Source: Marinobacter sp. AC-23 (GTDB lineage: Bacteria; Pseudomonadota; Gammaproteobacteria; Pseudomonadales; Oleiphilaceae). Taken from it: a DNA stretch of 46,626 bases. The position numbers were made by a program, and so were the translations under genes. Of this stretch, positions 28,897 to 37,872 are shown piece after piece. Position 1 is the stretch's first letter. The number at the start of each line of letters is the position of its first letter. A model generated the notes under the pieces. That model did no database searches. It had not been told where the DNA came from and was given only the letters and a program-made list of their open reading frames with translations. The stretch lies in assembly GCF_001858325.1 (NCBI RefSeq), contig NZ_MBPP01000035.1, positions 1-46,626 of the forward strand. Reading direction: 5' to 3'.

Positions 28897-29765
28897 TCAG
28901 CGTCTTCCAATATGTCCAGAAGGTATTGGCCGTAGCCGTTTTTCTTGAGCTGGTCTGCTTGCTGAAGAAATTGTTCTTTGTCGAGCCAGCCTTGGTTAAA
29001 AGCAATCTCTTCCAGGCAAGCAATTTTGTAGCCTTGGCGTTTTTCGATCGTTTCTACAAACTGACCGGCTTCTAGCAGGCTTTCGTGAGTGCCAGTGTCC
29101 AGCCAGGCGAAGCCACGACCCAGTACTTCTACATTTAAATTGCCTTGTTCCAGATAAGCACGGTTTACGTCGGTGATTTCCAGTTCGCCTCGGTGGCTGG
29201 GCCTTACCTGTTTGGCGATATCCACTACCCGGTTGTCGTAGAAGTAGAGACCGGTTACGGCGTAGTGAGATTTCGGTTTTTCAGGTTTTTCTTCGATGGA
29301 GATGGCGCGTTTTTGGTCATCGAACTCTACTACACCGAAGCGTTCCGGGTCTTTTACCTGGTAACCGAATACGGTGGCGCCTTCTGTTCTTTCAGCGGCT
29401 TGTTTCAATTTTGGGGTAAAGCCCTGGCCGTAAAAAATGTTGTCGCCGAGTACCAGGCATACGCTGCTGTCGCCGATAAACTCTTCGCCAATGATGAAGG
29501 CTTGTGCCAGGCCGTCCGGGCTGGGTTGTATAGCGTAGCTGAGGTTAACGCCAAACTGTTCGCCGTTACCTAAGGCACGTTTGAAGCCTGCCAGATCTTC
29601 CGGGGTAGTGATGATGAGGATGTCCCGGATGCCCGCCAGCATGAGCACGGAGAGCGGGTAGTAGATCATGGGTTTGTCGTACACTGGCAGGAGCTGTTTG
29701 GAGGTGCCGAGTGTTATGGGGTACAGGCGGGTGCCGGAACCGCCTGCGAGGATGATGCCTTTCAA
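28893..29765 (-). CDS. rmlA: glucose-1-phosphate thymidylyltransferase
   Basis: This 290-residue protein is a full-length RmlA. It makes dTDP-glucose from glucose-1-phosphate and dTTP. The N-terminal [38 protein letters not shown] contains the nucleotide-binding GGSGTRL and the SKQLLP segment, and [11 protein letters not shown] and [20 protein letters not shown] match the active site regions. It overlaps vioA by 4 bp. A palindromic repeat lies in the 108-bp gap from rmlB. Confidence 0.97.
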   Translation of the reverse strand: MKGIILAGGSGTRLYPITLGTSKQLLPVYDKPMIYYPLSVLMLAGIRDILIITTPEDLAGFKRALGNGEQFGVNLSYAIQPSPDGLAQAFIIGEEFIGDSSVCLVLGDNIFYGQGFTPKLKQAAERTEGATVFGYQVKDPERFGVVEFDDQKRAISIEEKPEKPKSHYAVTGLYFYDNRVVDIAKQVRPSHRGELEITDVNRAYLEQGNLNVEVLGRGFAWLDTGTHESLLEAGQFVETIEKRQGYKIACLEEIAFNQGWLDKEQFLQQADQLKKNGYGQYLLDILEDAE

Positions 29766-29813
29766 ATTTTGCTCCTTTGGGATTTTGATGCGGGGGTGGA
29801 AGTTTTAAAGATG

Positions 29814-29850
29814 CTCTCTCTCCCTGGCCCTCTCCCGCCGGGGGAGAGGG
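29814..29850. repeat. GC-rich palindromic repeat
   Basis: CTCTCTCTCCCTGGCCCTC then TCCCGCCGGGGGAGAGGG, in the gap between rmlB and rmlA. It is the same family and orientation as the copy inside rmlB. Confidence 0.75.
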
Positions 29851-29873
29851 AATGTTTGCCGATAATATTAACG

Positions 29874-30999
29874 TTAGCCTGTTTGCCCTAAGCGCTCTCG
29901 CTGGTAGGTGCCGTCTTGTACTCGTTGGCACCAGCCCAAGTTACCTAGGTACCACTGAACGGTTTTGCGGATGCCGGTTTCAAAGGTTTCTTCCGGGGCC
30001 CAGCCGAGTTCTTTCTGGATTTTGGTTGCGTCTATGGCGTAGCGCATGTCGTGGCCGGGGCGGTCTTTTACGTTGGCGATCAAGTCTCGGTAGCTGGTTT
30101 CCTGCGGGCGGAGTTCCTGGAGGATATCGCAGATGGTGTGGACTACCTCAAGGTTCTGTTTTTCATTGTGGCCACCAATGTTGTAGGTTTCGCCTGGCTT
30201 GCCTTCTTTGACCACTTTGTAGAGGGCGCGGGCATGGTCTTCAACATAGAGCCAATCGCGAATCTGGTCGCCTTTGCCGTAGACCGGGAGCGGCTTGCCC
30301 TCCAGAGCGTTTAGGATCATCAACGGGACGAGTTTTTCTGGGAAGTGGTATGGGCCGTAGTTGTTGCTGCAGTTGGTGACCAGTACCGGCAGGCCGTAGG
30401 TGCGTTGCCAGGCTCTTACAAGGTGGTCGGAGCTGGCTTTGCTGGCTGAGTATGGGCTGCTTGGGGCGTAGGCTGTCTCTTCTGTGAAGAGAGGCAGAGA
30501 TTGCTCTCCTCTCCCCTGGCCCCTCTCCCGCTGGGGGAGAGGGGAAGTTGGCCTCAGCGCTCGCGTAATCGGCTGGTGGGGAGTCGCCGTAGACTTCGTC
30601 GGTGCTGATGTGGTGGAAGCGGAAATTGGCTTTCTTTTCGACTTCCAGGGCCTGCCAGTATTGGCGGGTGGCTTCCAGCAGGGTATAGGTGCCTACGATG
30701 TTGGTTTCGATGAACTCTGCTGGGCCATCTATTGAGCGGTCTACGTGGCTTTCGGCGGCCAGGTGCATGATGGCGTCTGGTTGGTGTTGGGCCAGTACGC
30801 GGTCTACTTCGGCGCGGTTGCAGATGTCTACTTGTTCGAAGGTGTAGCGTTCGCTTTCGCTCACCTCGCGCAAACTTTCCAGGTTGCCGGCGTAGGTAAG
30901 TTTGTCGAGGTTGACCACTTTATCTTGGGTGTTTTTGATAATGTGGCGGATGACTGCGGAGCCGATAAAGCCGGCACCGCCGGTGATCAGGAGTTTCAT
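29874..30999 (-). pseudogene. rmlB: dTDP-glucose 4,6-dehydratase, interrupted by a palindromic repeat
   Basis: The two halves are both clear. The N-terminal part (30999 to about 30555) has [18 protein letters not shown] and ISTDEVYGD. The C-terminal part (from about 30490 down) resumes as [20 protein letters not shown] with the catalytic YSASK and continues, in a different frame, to [10 protein letters not shown] and the end. Between them, at the loop after VYGD, a palindromic repeat is translated as [11 protein letters not shown]. The downstream frame is offset by one base. If real, the break removes RmlB activity and dTDP-viosamine supply, unless another rmlB exists. If two bases are missing or one is extra in the G/C runs, the repeat would simply lengthen a surface loop. 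RmlB enzymes vary in length at this loop (E. coli RfbB has ~15 residues there). Confidence 0.85.
30504..30547. repeat. GC-rich palindromic repeat inside rmlB
   Basis: CTCTCCTCTCCCCTGGCCCC followed by TCTCCCGCTGGGGGAGAGGGG lies within the rmlB coding region. It is the only copy in the window inside a recognisable gene. Confidence 0.85.
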
Positions 31000-31949
31000 A
31001 GTTTTTCTTCAGGTTTATCGGATTTTATGAAGGCACGGACGAAAACAAAAAATACACCCAGCATGCCACCAAGCATGACAGCCAGCACAACAATCAAAGC
31101 TCTTTTCGGCTCACTTTTTTCCTGCGGCGCTACAGCCGGATCTACAGTTTTAAATACATACTCAGGCTGGGCATTGGCGAGCATAACAGTTCGGGTTTCG
31201 CTTTCGATGAGCTGGTAAAACACTTGCTGCATACCGGCGATACTGGTTTCTTCCAGCTTGCCTTCCAGATAGGCAATACGTGCTTCGGAAGTGCCTACGT
31301 CTTCCCGGCGCATGTGCTCGTTGATATCGGCTACTAATAATCCTGCCCAATCTTTTGCAGCGGTTGGCGACAGGTTTTTGATACTGATAGTGAGCATTCC
31401 AGTGTCCTTGTTCTCGCTCACATTCAGGTGATTCTTTTTAAAGGCCTCCACAAGATCCCAATCAGTGGGCGCAAAGCTTTCGCCTTTGTCGTCCTTCAAC
31501 CATTCTTCCGCCTCTGGACTGTATACTTCGCGATTGTACTGCCACTGCTGCTTTTCTTTGTTCCAGCCATCAACGGCTTTCAATGGAACCGCAAGTTGAT
31601 GTCGGCGTATAAAATCAGTCAAAAATGCACGGGACTGCAGTACTTCTTTAGCGATAACCGTTTGATTGGAACCGCCTCCGCCCAAATTTATGCCTGCCAA
31701 GCTGGCCAAGCCTCCCAATTGACCACTCAGGCCTTTAACGCCACCTTCATCATTAGCCGGAGCTACCAGCACGCTCGCCTGGTAGATATTCGGTTTCATA
31801 AGGGCAAAGGCCACGCCGCCCACTGCGAACAGGGTTGTAAACGCGATAACGATCCACTTTCCAGCCCACAAGGTGGCGAAAAGCTGCCTAAGGTCGATTT
31901 CATCATCTGCGTACTGGCTTGTCTGCTCGAACTCTACGCGCTGATTCAT
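30996..31949 (-). CDS. wzz: Wzz/PCP-family chain-length regulator
   Basis: This 317-residue inner-membrane protein has the two-helix Wzz topology. A membrane segment at about 33-53 ([20 protein letters not shown]) and one at about 280-305 ([22 protein letters not shown]) flank a long periplasmic helical domain, with the Pro-rich [13 protein letters not shown] before the second helix. PCP proteins set polymer chain length with Wzy. No kinase domain follows. It overlaps wza and rmlB by 1 and 4 bases, so translation is coupled. Confidence 0.93.
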   Translation of the reverse strand: MNQRVEFEQTSQYADDEIDLRQLFATLWAGKWIVIAFTTLFAVGGVAFALMKPNIYQASVLVAPANDEGGVKGLSGQLGGLASLAGINLGGGGSNQTVIAKEVLQSRAFLTDFIRRHQLAVPLKAVDGWNKEKQQWQYNREVYSPEAEEWLKDDKGESFAPTDWDLVEAFKKNHLNVSENKDTGMLTISIKNLSPTAAKDWAGLLVADINEHMRREDVGTSEARIAYLEGKLEETSIAGMQQVFYQLIESETRTVMLANAQPEYVFKTVDPAVAPQEKSEPKRALIVVLAVMLGGMLGVFFVFVRAFIKSDKPEEKL

Positions 31950-34477
31950 CAGAGGTTCCCCACAGCCGCAGCACCCAGAGCCATTTGGTAAACGATCTGA
32001 CTAACGTTGGTCCAAAGCTCAAGCTGGTTCAGGCGATCCACATCGATCGGCATGATAACCGTATCGCCGGGTTGCAACAGTTGGCTGCGCCCACCGAACC
32101 ATGCGCTTTTTTCCGGCAACATCACGGAGCCATCGGCTTTCACCACGTACACCCGGCTCTCGTCTGCCTGACGGGTAGGGCCACCCGAGCGTTCCAGGTA
32201 ATCGTCCACGGTTAAGCCCGCTGTGTGCAGGTGGCTGGTGGGGAATTGCACTTCACCGAACACACTCACGGCCTGAGGAATAATGGGCACGTGCAGCGTG
32301 TCGCCATCCTGCAGGCGAATGGACTGGTAACTGCTGTCTTCCAACACAGAAGCAAGATCAATCACCATGCGCCCTACTGGTCGGCTATTTTGCACATCGC
32401 CCAACAAACCTTGAACCTGCTCTACACGCTGTGCAGTCTGGCCGCCGAGGTTATCTCCTTCTAGCTGGACGCCTAACAGGTCGCCTTGCAGGCGCTTTTC
32501 AGCTTCCGCTAGGCGTTGCGCTTCCAGTTCGCGTAATTTTTTACGGGTGAATACCGACCCGCGTGGGAACGCATTACTGGTAAGCCCTCCGGCGCGTTTA
32601 AGAACGTCTACGAGAGTCTCGCCGTCGCTAAACGTGTACTCTCCGGGGTAGACCACTTCACCTGCCAGTTTGATGGTGCGTGTGGCGCCAAACAGTGGAA
32701 TGGATCTGACCATCAACCGATCACGGCTTTGAAGCTGAAGGTCAGTTTGGTCGTTCATCGCATCAACCAAGTTGACTGTGCGCAGCTGAGTGTGTTCTAC
32801 CCCATCGTTGTTCAGATTCCTGCGGGCTAACTCTGCATCTAGCATCAGTGCAGAATCCTTCAACCCACCGGCCATAACAAGGGCATCTTTCACTTTTCCG
32901 GTTGCTGGCAATGGGTACTCACCTGGGTAGCGAACCGGCCCACTGATGATCATCGTTTGCTGAGGCGCCGAAGGCGTTGCCTGGGCTTTCAGGCGCTTCA
33001 CTACGGGGTTAAACAAGGTATCTCGGCTGTAGCTCTGGTAAACTTCGTTCGCTTTTCTACCCGTGCCTTGCGTGAGTTCACTTCTTCCCTCATCAGCGAA
33101 TAACAGCAGCTGGTCTTTTTCCTGCAGCATCAGGTCTTCTGCGCCGCCGGGGTTGGCTATGGCGGCTTTTAGTTCCAGGCTTAGCACGGAAATTTTGTGG
33201 GACTCGGGATTCGTTCTGACCAAAGCTGCGAAATTAGTGTCGGCGATTGGCAGCAAATCCGCGTCCAGGTTGCGGATTATGGAACTCACTCGCATGCCGG
33301 GCAGCCAGGCAAACTTGCCTTCGCGGGTCGCAGCGCCGGTTATTTCAACGTACTGGCCTGTTACATCAGCAATAGACGCCACAGAAATTCGGTCACCGGC
33401 TTTTACCTTTGCACCCTTGCCCTCTGTGCTGGTTAGGTCGGCTTCAGCAATTATGCGCAGGAAATCCTGGTTTGTTCGTTCGATGCGAGTAATTTGCGGA
33501 TACGCTTGCGATGTGAGGCCTCCTGCCAGATTCACCAGTTTTTCCAGAGTGGTTGCGCCATTAATTTCATAAAGGGCGGGGCGGTACACTTCTCCATCTA
33601 TCCCTACCCGCGGGCCCACTGCCGGAATAAATACTGCGTCTCCAGGCTGTAGGCGTGCGTCGCCACTGGTGTCGCCTTTAAGGAGTAAGTCGTAAAGATC
33701 CAGAGTGCTGACAACCTTGCCATTTCGCTTCAACTGTATATTACGCAGAGAGCCGGTATAGCGAATACCGCCAGATACGTACAGCAGGTTGGTTATGGTC
33801 GACAGGGAGCTCACACTGAACGACCCCGGCGTGCGTGCTTCACCAAGCACAAACACTCGCATGCTGCGCAACTCGCCCAAAGATACGGCCGCTTTCACCC
33901 CAATGTACTGCTCTGCAACCAGCCTGCTGATTTCTTCTCTGGCTTGCTGAAAGCTCATGCCCGCGACATTAACCGGCCCTCTTTCGGGCATCTCTATAGT
34001 GCCATCACGGGACACGGTCAGTGACAACTGACGATTTTCGTTGCCCCAAAGTTGAACTTTTAACTCATCACCAGGGCCCAGTGTATAGTTGGCAGGCACC
34101 GGTATCTCGGTCACAGGCGCGAAGGTGCTGGGCTTTCCTTCAAACAATTCGTAACCAAACGGTTTCAGGCCATAGTTTTTCTTGCTGAAAGCCTGCTCTT
34201 CTTTAGATGGATTGCTGGCCCCCTGATCTTCTTCATTCTGCCCTGCGCCTTTCTCAAGTGGCTCGACAACCGAAATTTGTTGATTCACTTCCGGGCGGGT
34301 TTGCGCAGCCCCTCCTTGAATCTGATCCAGATCCACCCCGTATTGCCGAGCCAAAGCCTCCTGTTGGGCTTGGGGCAAAGATTTAAACTGTTGGATCTGG
34401 GCAGGTGTTATCGATTGAGCGGAAGCACATAACGGCATGAATAATGCCAAAGAAAAGAGAAAGCGCTTAAAGTTCAC
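31949..34477 (-). CDS. wza: Wza-like outer-membrane polysaccharide export protein with SLBB repeats
   Basis: This 842-residue secreted protein has a signal peptide (FKRFLFSLALFMPLCASAQS). A Poly_export domain begins near residue 130 (YTLGPGDELKVQLWGNENRQLSLTVSRDGTIEMPERGPV). Several SLBB-type repeats follow (VFVLGEARTPGSF, ISGPVRYPGEYPL, IKLAGEVVYPGEYTF, VSVFGEVQFPTSH). It is much longer than E. coli Wza (about 380) and resembles the longer SLBB exporters of Vibrio and Pseudomonas-type loci. It forms the outer-membrane exit channel for the polymer with the Wzz protein downstream. Confidence 0.93.
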   Translation of the reverse strand: MNFKRFLFSLALFMPLCASAQSITPAQIQQFKSLPQAQQEALARQYGVDLDQIQGGAAQTRPEVNQQISVVEPLEKGAGQNEEDQGASNPSKEEQAFSKKNYGLKPFGYELFEGKPSTFAPVTEIPVPANYTLGPGDELKVQLWGNENRQLSLTVSRDGTIEMPERGPVNVAGMSFQQAREEISRLVAEQYIGVKAAVSLGELRSMRVFVLGEARTPGSFSVSSLSTITNLLYVSGGIRYTGSLRNIQLKRNGKVVSTLDLYDLLLKGDTSGDARLQPGDAVFIPAVGPRVGIDGEVYRPALYEINGATTLEKLVNLAGGLTSQAYPQITRIERTNQDFLRIIAEADLTSTEGKGAKVKAGDRISVASIADVTGQYVEITGAATREGKFAWLPGMRVSSIIRNLDADLLPIADTNFAALVRTNPESHKISVLSLELKAAIANPGGAEDLMLQEKDQLLLFADEGRSELTQGTGRKANEVYQSYSRDTLFNPVVKRLKAQATPSAPQQTMIISGPVRYPGEYPLPATGKVKDALVMAGGLKDSALMLDAELARRNLNNDGVEHTQLRTVNLVDAMNDQTDLQLQSRDRLMVRSIPLFGATRTIKLAGEVVYPGEYTFSDGETLVDVLKRAGGLTSNAFPRGSVFTRKKLRELEAQRLAEAEKRLQGDLLGVQLEGDNLGGQTAQRVEQVQGLLGDVQNSRPVGRMVIDLASVLEDSSYQSIRLQDGDTLHVPIIPQAVSVFGEVQFPTSHLHTAGLTVDDYLERSGGPTRQADESRVYVVKADGSVMLPEKSAWFGGRSQLLQPGDTVIMPIDVDRLNQLELWTNVSQIVYQMALGAAAVGNL

Positions 34478-34537
34478 AGCGGGTATCCAGTGTATGTTTT
34501 GAAAAAGAGTTTGAAATTACCGATTCGATGAAACGTG

Positions 34538-36028
34538 TTAAAAACGGTAGCGCCAACTGGCACCAACAGACCACTGGCCTGCTTTATTGTCTGCCGGGTT
34601 GACCAGCTCAAGTTTCTTATCAGCAAACTGCGCACTTATATCGAGCCAGCCGTTTAGCAATTCGGTGCCGTATCCGGCTTTTGCAATCACCTGTTTGGCG
34701 TTTTCAGCGGGAACCATCAACTTGATGTCTTTATCGATCACCGGTGTCCGGCTCATTCCATCTTTGTTGAACTCTACAAAGCTTAGGCTGGCTGACAAAT
34801 TGCGGCCATCATCAAAGAAGTGAAAGCCGCCTAACGTAATGGCCTCTGCGTCTCCACTAAAGCTGGCACCCATGGTGCGACCGTAATAGCGGTAGCCGCT
34901 GTTATAACGAGAATGATCGTAGGTGATGTTGGGCATGGCGTCGCCCAGGAAGTCATCAGCGAGGGTGTTGGCGTACTCTATAAACCATTGCTGATCGCCG
35001 CTAAACAGTTGACTGGTCCAATCTGTGCCCAGAAGCCAGGATTTGCGTGCGGGGAAAGCGCCGGCTTCGTCTTCGCCCATCATCTGGCCATACACACCCA
35101 TAGACTGCCTGCCTATGGCGAAGCCATAACGGGCATCTATGCCGGCAAGTTGATTACCCGGGTCATTTTCTTCCAGTTGGCCGTTGTCCTTGCCGATCAG
35201 CGCATTCCAGATGGTAGAGGCGCCTTCGGGCCGGCCTTCGCCACCAAGCATAATCGCCCGGGAGAAGCCCAATTCCAGACCATCCAGCGGTCGGACGTTC
35301 AAGCGCATGCCGATCAGTTTGGCTTCTGGCACTGTGCGTTCTTTTTCATACTGCCCGGCAAAGACTGTGAATTGCCAGGGGCCAATCCAACTCAGCCAGC
35401 GGCTTTCAGGCGCAGAGGCATCTTTGCGATTCAGCCATACGGAGGGCAGTGGCCGGGCGTTGTTGGATAAAATAAGACTGGATTGCCAGCCGGGCCCCCA
35501 CCAGCGATCAATAGCACCCGCACCAAACACCCAGTTGCCTGCGGTTGCTGCGAGATAGGAGCCACCAAATCGGGCATGTTTATCATCATCGGGGTTGTGG
35601 GCATAGGCTGGGCTAAGGCCAAATGCCCAGTTTTGCCCCTGCCACTGCACATCAAGCTTTACTGCGCCCTCGGCCATTGGCCCGCGGTCAAAGCCCTGAA
35701 CCATGGCCACTTCATTGGTGCCAGACACTTCAAATTCGGCACGAAAACCAGGAGATGCTTGCTGGCTACGCTCGAACTCCAGGTAATTACGCGCCAGCCC
35801 GGTCACTGAGCCGGGCTGGCTCTTTGCCTCATTCAGGCCATTGGTTATGGAGCCCCACATTATTGGCCAACTGGTCACAGGGCGCTGAAGGTGCCCACGG
35901 TCGGCAAGCTTTTGAACCGCATACCGGGCACGCGCGTCGCCCGGCTCAAGCCAAGGCGCGGCTGCGGTTAAATTGCTACTCAGGCACGCTACCGCCCCAC
36001 CGACCAAGGCCCAGTGTTTTAAGGTCAT
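34538..36028 (-). CDS. wzi: capsule assembly Wzi-family outer-membrane protein
   Basis: This 496-residue protein runs from the ATG at 36028, where a signal peptide (HWALVGGAVACLSSNLTAAA) starts; the frame extends to 36115 without ribosome binding site support. The mature protein begins PWLEPGDARARYAVQKLADRG, the typical Wzi N-terminus, and ends in alternating beta strands closing with SVGASWRYRF, a C-terminal aromatic typical of outer-membrane barrels. Wzi proteins help attach capsule to the cell surface. GAIDRWWGPGWQSSLILS is nearly repeated in the truncated paralogue at 37180-37851. Confidence 0.93.
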   Translation of the reverse strand: MTLKHWALVGGAVACLSSNLTAAAPWLEPGDARARYAVQKLADRGHLQRPVTSWPIMWGSITNGLNEAKSQPGSVTGLARNYLEFERSQQASPGFRAEFEVSGTNEVAMVQGFDRGPMAEGAVKLDVQWQGQNWAFGLSPAYAHNPDDDKHARFGGSYLAATAGNWVFGAGAIDRWWGPGWQSSLILSNNARPLPSVWLNRKDASAPESRWLSWIGPWQFTVFAGQYEKERTVPEAKLIGMRLNVRPLDGLELGFSRAIMLGGEGRPEGASTIWNALIGKDNGQLEENDPGNQLAGIDARYGFAIGRQSMGVYGQMMGEDEAGAFPARKSWLLGTDWTSQLFSGDQQWFIEYANTLADDFLGDAMPNITYDHSRYNSGYRYYGRTMGASFSGDAEAITLGGFHFFDDGRNLSASLSFVEFNKDGMSRTPVIDKDIKLMVPAENAKQVIAKAGYGTELLNGWLDISAQFADKKLELVNPADNKAGQWSVGASWRYRF

Positions 36029-36130
36029 AGAAATAAACTGCCAGCAATAACAGGAAAACCAAAGAGGAGAAAAAAGGCTCCCAACTTCATCCCTGTCAGT
36101 GTGTGAATGTTCCATGTCTGAAGCGTGGCG

Positions 36131-36158
36131 ATTTTACGGCATCTTGTGTGACAAGCAA
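36131..36158 (-). promoter_or_regulatory. candidate sigma-70 promoter upstream of wzi
   Basis: TTGCTT, 16 bases, TAAAAT on the minus strand, about 100 bp before the wzi start. The surrounding bases resemble the promoter at 37873-37900 (ACTTG...CCGTA.AAT), suggesting the two wzi upstream regions are duplicates. Confidence 0.5.
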
Positions 36159-36204
36159 GTGACAAAAGGTCTGATATATGAGCTAGAACCGACATGTCGC
36201 GCTG

Positions 36205-36234
36205 AAGGTTGTCAAAGGTTGTCAAAGGTTGTCA
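36205..36234 (-). repeat. three tandem 10-bp repeats upstream of wzi
   Basis: AAGGTTGTCA is repeated three times without gaps (minus strand TGACAACCTT). A period of 10 bp puts each copy on the same face of the helix. It lies about 47 bp upstream of the candidate wzi -35 and just after the wzz stop, so it may bind an activator. Confidence 0.6.
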
Positions 36235-36267
36235 AAAAGCCAAGCTGTTATCCATCCCGAATAACAG

Positions 36268-37047
36268 CTAGTCAGCGCTCTCGGTTGCCAACTGTTCTCT
36301 CACTGTGGCGGCAAACTCGCTCATAAAGGCCACAAAAACACCCATCATGCTACCGAGCAATATTGACAGCACAACAATCAGGCTACGCTTTGGGGCTACT
36401 TTTTCAGCACTTTGATGGCCGGTAACCAGCACCTCAACGCCCTTCAGCCCCTCAAGCTTACCCTCCAGCTTTGAGCGCCGCTCAATGGCACTGGCAATGG
36501 CTCCCCCAGCGTCTTTCTCACCCTGCAATGTTTTAATGGCGCTTTCCAGAGACTCTATCTGGCGTTTCAGGCTCTGCCGCTCACTCTTGATCAGCACATC
36601 TTGATGGTCTTTAGCGCTGCTTATCAAAGCGCTGTGGGCTGCGCCAACGGCTTTGCCTTCTTCCTTCGCTGCGTGACTGTTGAAACGAATGAGGCCGGTG
36701 CTTTCGGGATTATTGAAAGCCACATCAAAGGGCAGTTTTTTGCCGTGTTTTTCGCGATAGAGGGTTTGCACTTCTGGCAACCAGCGGCTCTCCAGTGTGG
36801 CAATTGTCGTTTCTGGTGACTGAACAAACCCTTCGCTGTCTTTCTGAGCGATCTGGATAAGGCTTGTGTACTCGTACTCGTCTGGCATCCACAATGCGTA
36901 CGCTAAACCCGCTAGCGTGACAGCAATAAAAACAGCGTAAAAAACCCGGCGCCTGCGGATAAACGTGGCAACCAAATCAACCAGATTGATTTCATCAGAA
37001 TAATCTGGCCGTTGCCCACCAGGAATCATGTTTTGCGTGTTATTCAT
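36268..37047 (-). CDS. wzz: Wzz/PCP-family chain-length regulator (second)
   Basis: This 259-residue protein has the Wzz layout. A cytoplasmic start contains SDEINLVDLVATFIRRRRV, then a membrane helix (VFYAVFIAVTLAGLAYALW, ~35-53), a periplasmic coiled-coil region (SLKRQIESLESAIKTLQGEKDAGG), and a second helix near 225-245 (RSLIVVLSILLGSMMGVFVAFM) preceded by KVAPK. It is shorter than the other Wzz in the locus. Two length regulators may set two chain-length classes, or one may belong to a lost neighbouring cluster (see the fused gene upstream). Confidence 0.92.
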   Translation of the reverse strand: MNNTQNMIPGGQRPDYSDEINLVDLVATFIRRRRVFYAVFIAVTLAGLAYALWMPDEYEYTSLIQIAQKDSEGFVQSPETTIATLESRWLPEVQTLYREKHGKKLPFDVAFNNPESTGLIRFNSHAAKEEGKAVGAAHSALISSAKDHQDVLIKSERQSLKRQIESLESAIKTLQGEKDAGGAIASAIERRSKLEGKLEGLKGVEVLVTGHQSAEKVAPKRSLIVVLSILLGSMMGVFVAFMSEFAATVREQLATESAD

Positions 37048-37179
37048 TAAACTAAAGTCCGGCGAAATGCCTTATGATAAGCATGTAGAGTTTGGCGACA
37101 TCCATTTCAGAGTCAGAAAGACTGCCACTATACAGTGCATGCCTGGTCATTTCCGTTACCGGGCGTTAAGGCTCCCAGC

Positions 37180-37851
37180 TTAGCTCCGTATTGCCGACAC
37201 CGGCACTTTCACCCGTTGCTGTTTCTGCATGAAGTTGATCAATACAATTGCCCGCTCTTCCCCATCGTAAGCCTGAAAAACCGCGTTGATGCCCTCGAAC
37301 GGGTTCAGCCAAACCGACGGAACTGGGCGGGCATTGCTGGAAAGTATCATGCTGGATTGCCAGCCCGGCCCCCACCAGCGATCAATAAAGCCGGCACCTA
37401 CGGTCCAGTTATATTGCGTTGCAGCCAGGTAGCTGCCATCAAAACGCACGGCCTCATCATCGGTTGGGTCTATCGCATAGGAGGGGCTTAACCCTATGGC
37501 GACGGCGTCTCCGATATATTCGAGATTAACACCAACCTGCCCAGCTTCACGCACGCCACCATCAAACCCGCGAACAAAACGGGGATCAGTACTGCCGTTG
37601 ATAAAAAATGAGGCCGTACCGCCAATTGGATTCGTTGCCCAGTCGGATTTCGCATTGCTACGGGCTAACGGCCACGTTGTGACTGTCGCATCCAAATCTT
37701 CACGGTCTGCGGATTGCTGAAGCTTAAAACGTGCGTAGCTATCACTTGGCTCAAACCAGGGGGATGCGTGCACTGTTTGTGCTGATAAAGCGGTCATCAG
37801 GCACGCTACTGCCCCAACGTTTCCCTGTCGGGTTTCAGTACAAGCCGGCAC
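37180..37851 (-). CDS. fusion: Wzi N-terminal part joined to the RfaH C-terminal (KOW) domain
   Basis: This 223-residue ORF is a chimera. Residues 1-183 are Wzi-like: a secretion-type hydrophobic stretch (VGAVACLMTALSAQ), then PWFEPSDSYARFKLQQSADRE, and GFIDRWWGPGWQSSMILSSNARPVPSVWLN. Immediately after WLN the protein becomes PFEGINAVFQAYDGEERAIVLINFMQ, the C-terminal KOW domain of RfaH; the intact rfaH downstream in coordinates ends PFKGLNAVFQSYDGDERAIVLITFMQ. The wzi reading frame therefore runs into the last ~40 codons of an rfaH paralogue. The start is a GTG (37851) without a strong ribosome binding site. The barrel is cut at about one third, so a functional Wzi is unlikely. A good sigma-70 promoter precedes it. 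Confidence 0.85.
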   Translation of the reverse strand: MPACTETRQGNVGAVACLMTALSAQTVHASPWFEPSDSYARFKLQQSADREDLDATVTTWPLARSNAKSDWATNPIGGTASFFINGSTDPRFVRGFDGGVREAGQVGVNLEYIGDAVAIGLSPSYAIDPTDDEAVRFDGSYLAATQYNWTVGAGFIDRWWGPGWQSSMILSSNARPVPSVWLNPFEGINAVFQAYDGEERAIVLINFMQKQQRVKVPVSAIRS

Positions 37852-37872
37852 TGGTTCACAAAAATCGCGCCA

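Noticed and set aside
29566..29931. A 121-codon frame containing SPPAGEGQGER on the minus strand
   Set aside because: It is a translation of the palindromic repeat and the rmlA/rmlB ends in another frame, not a gene.
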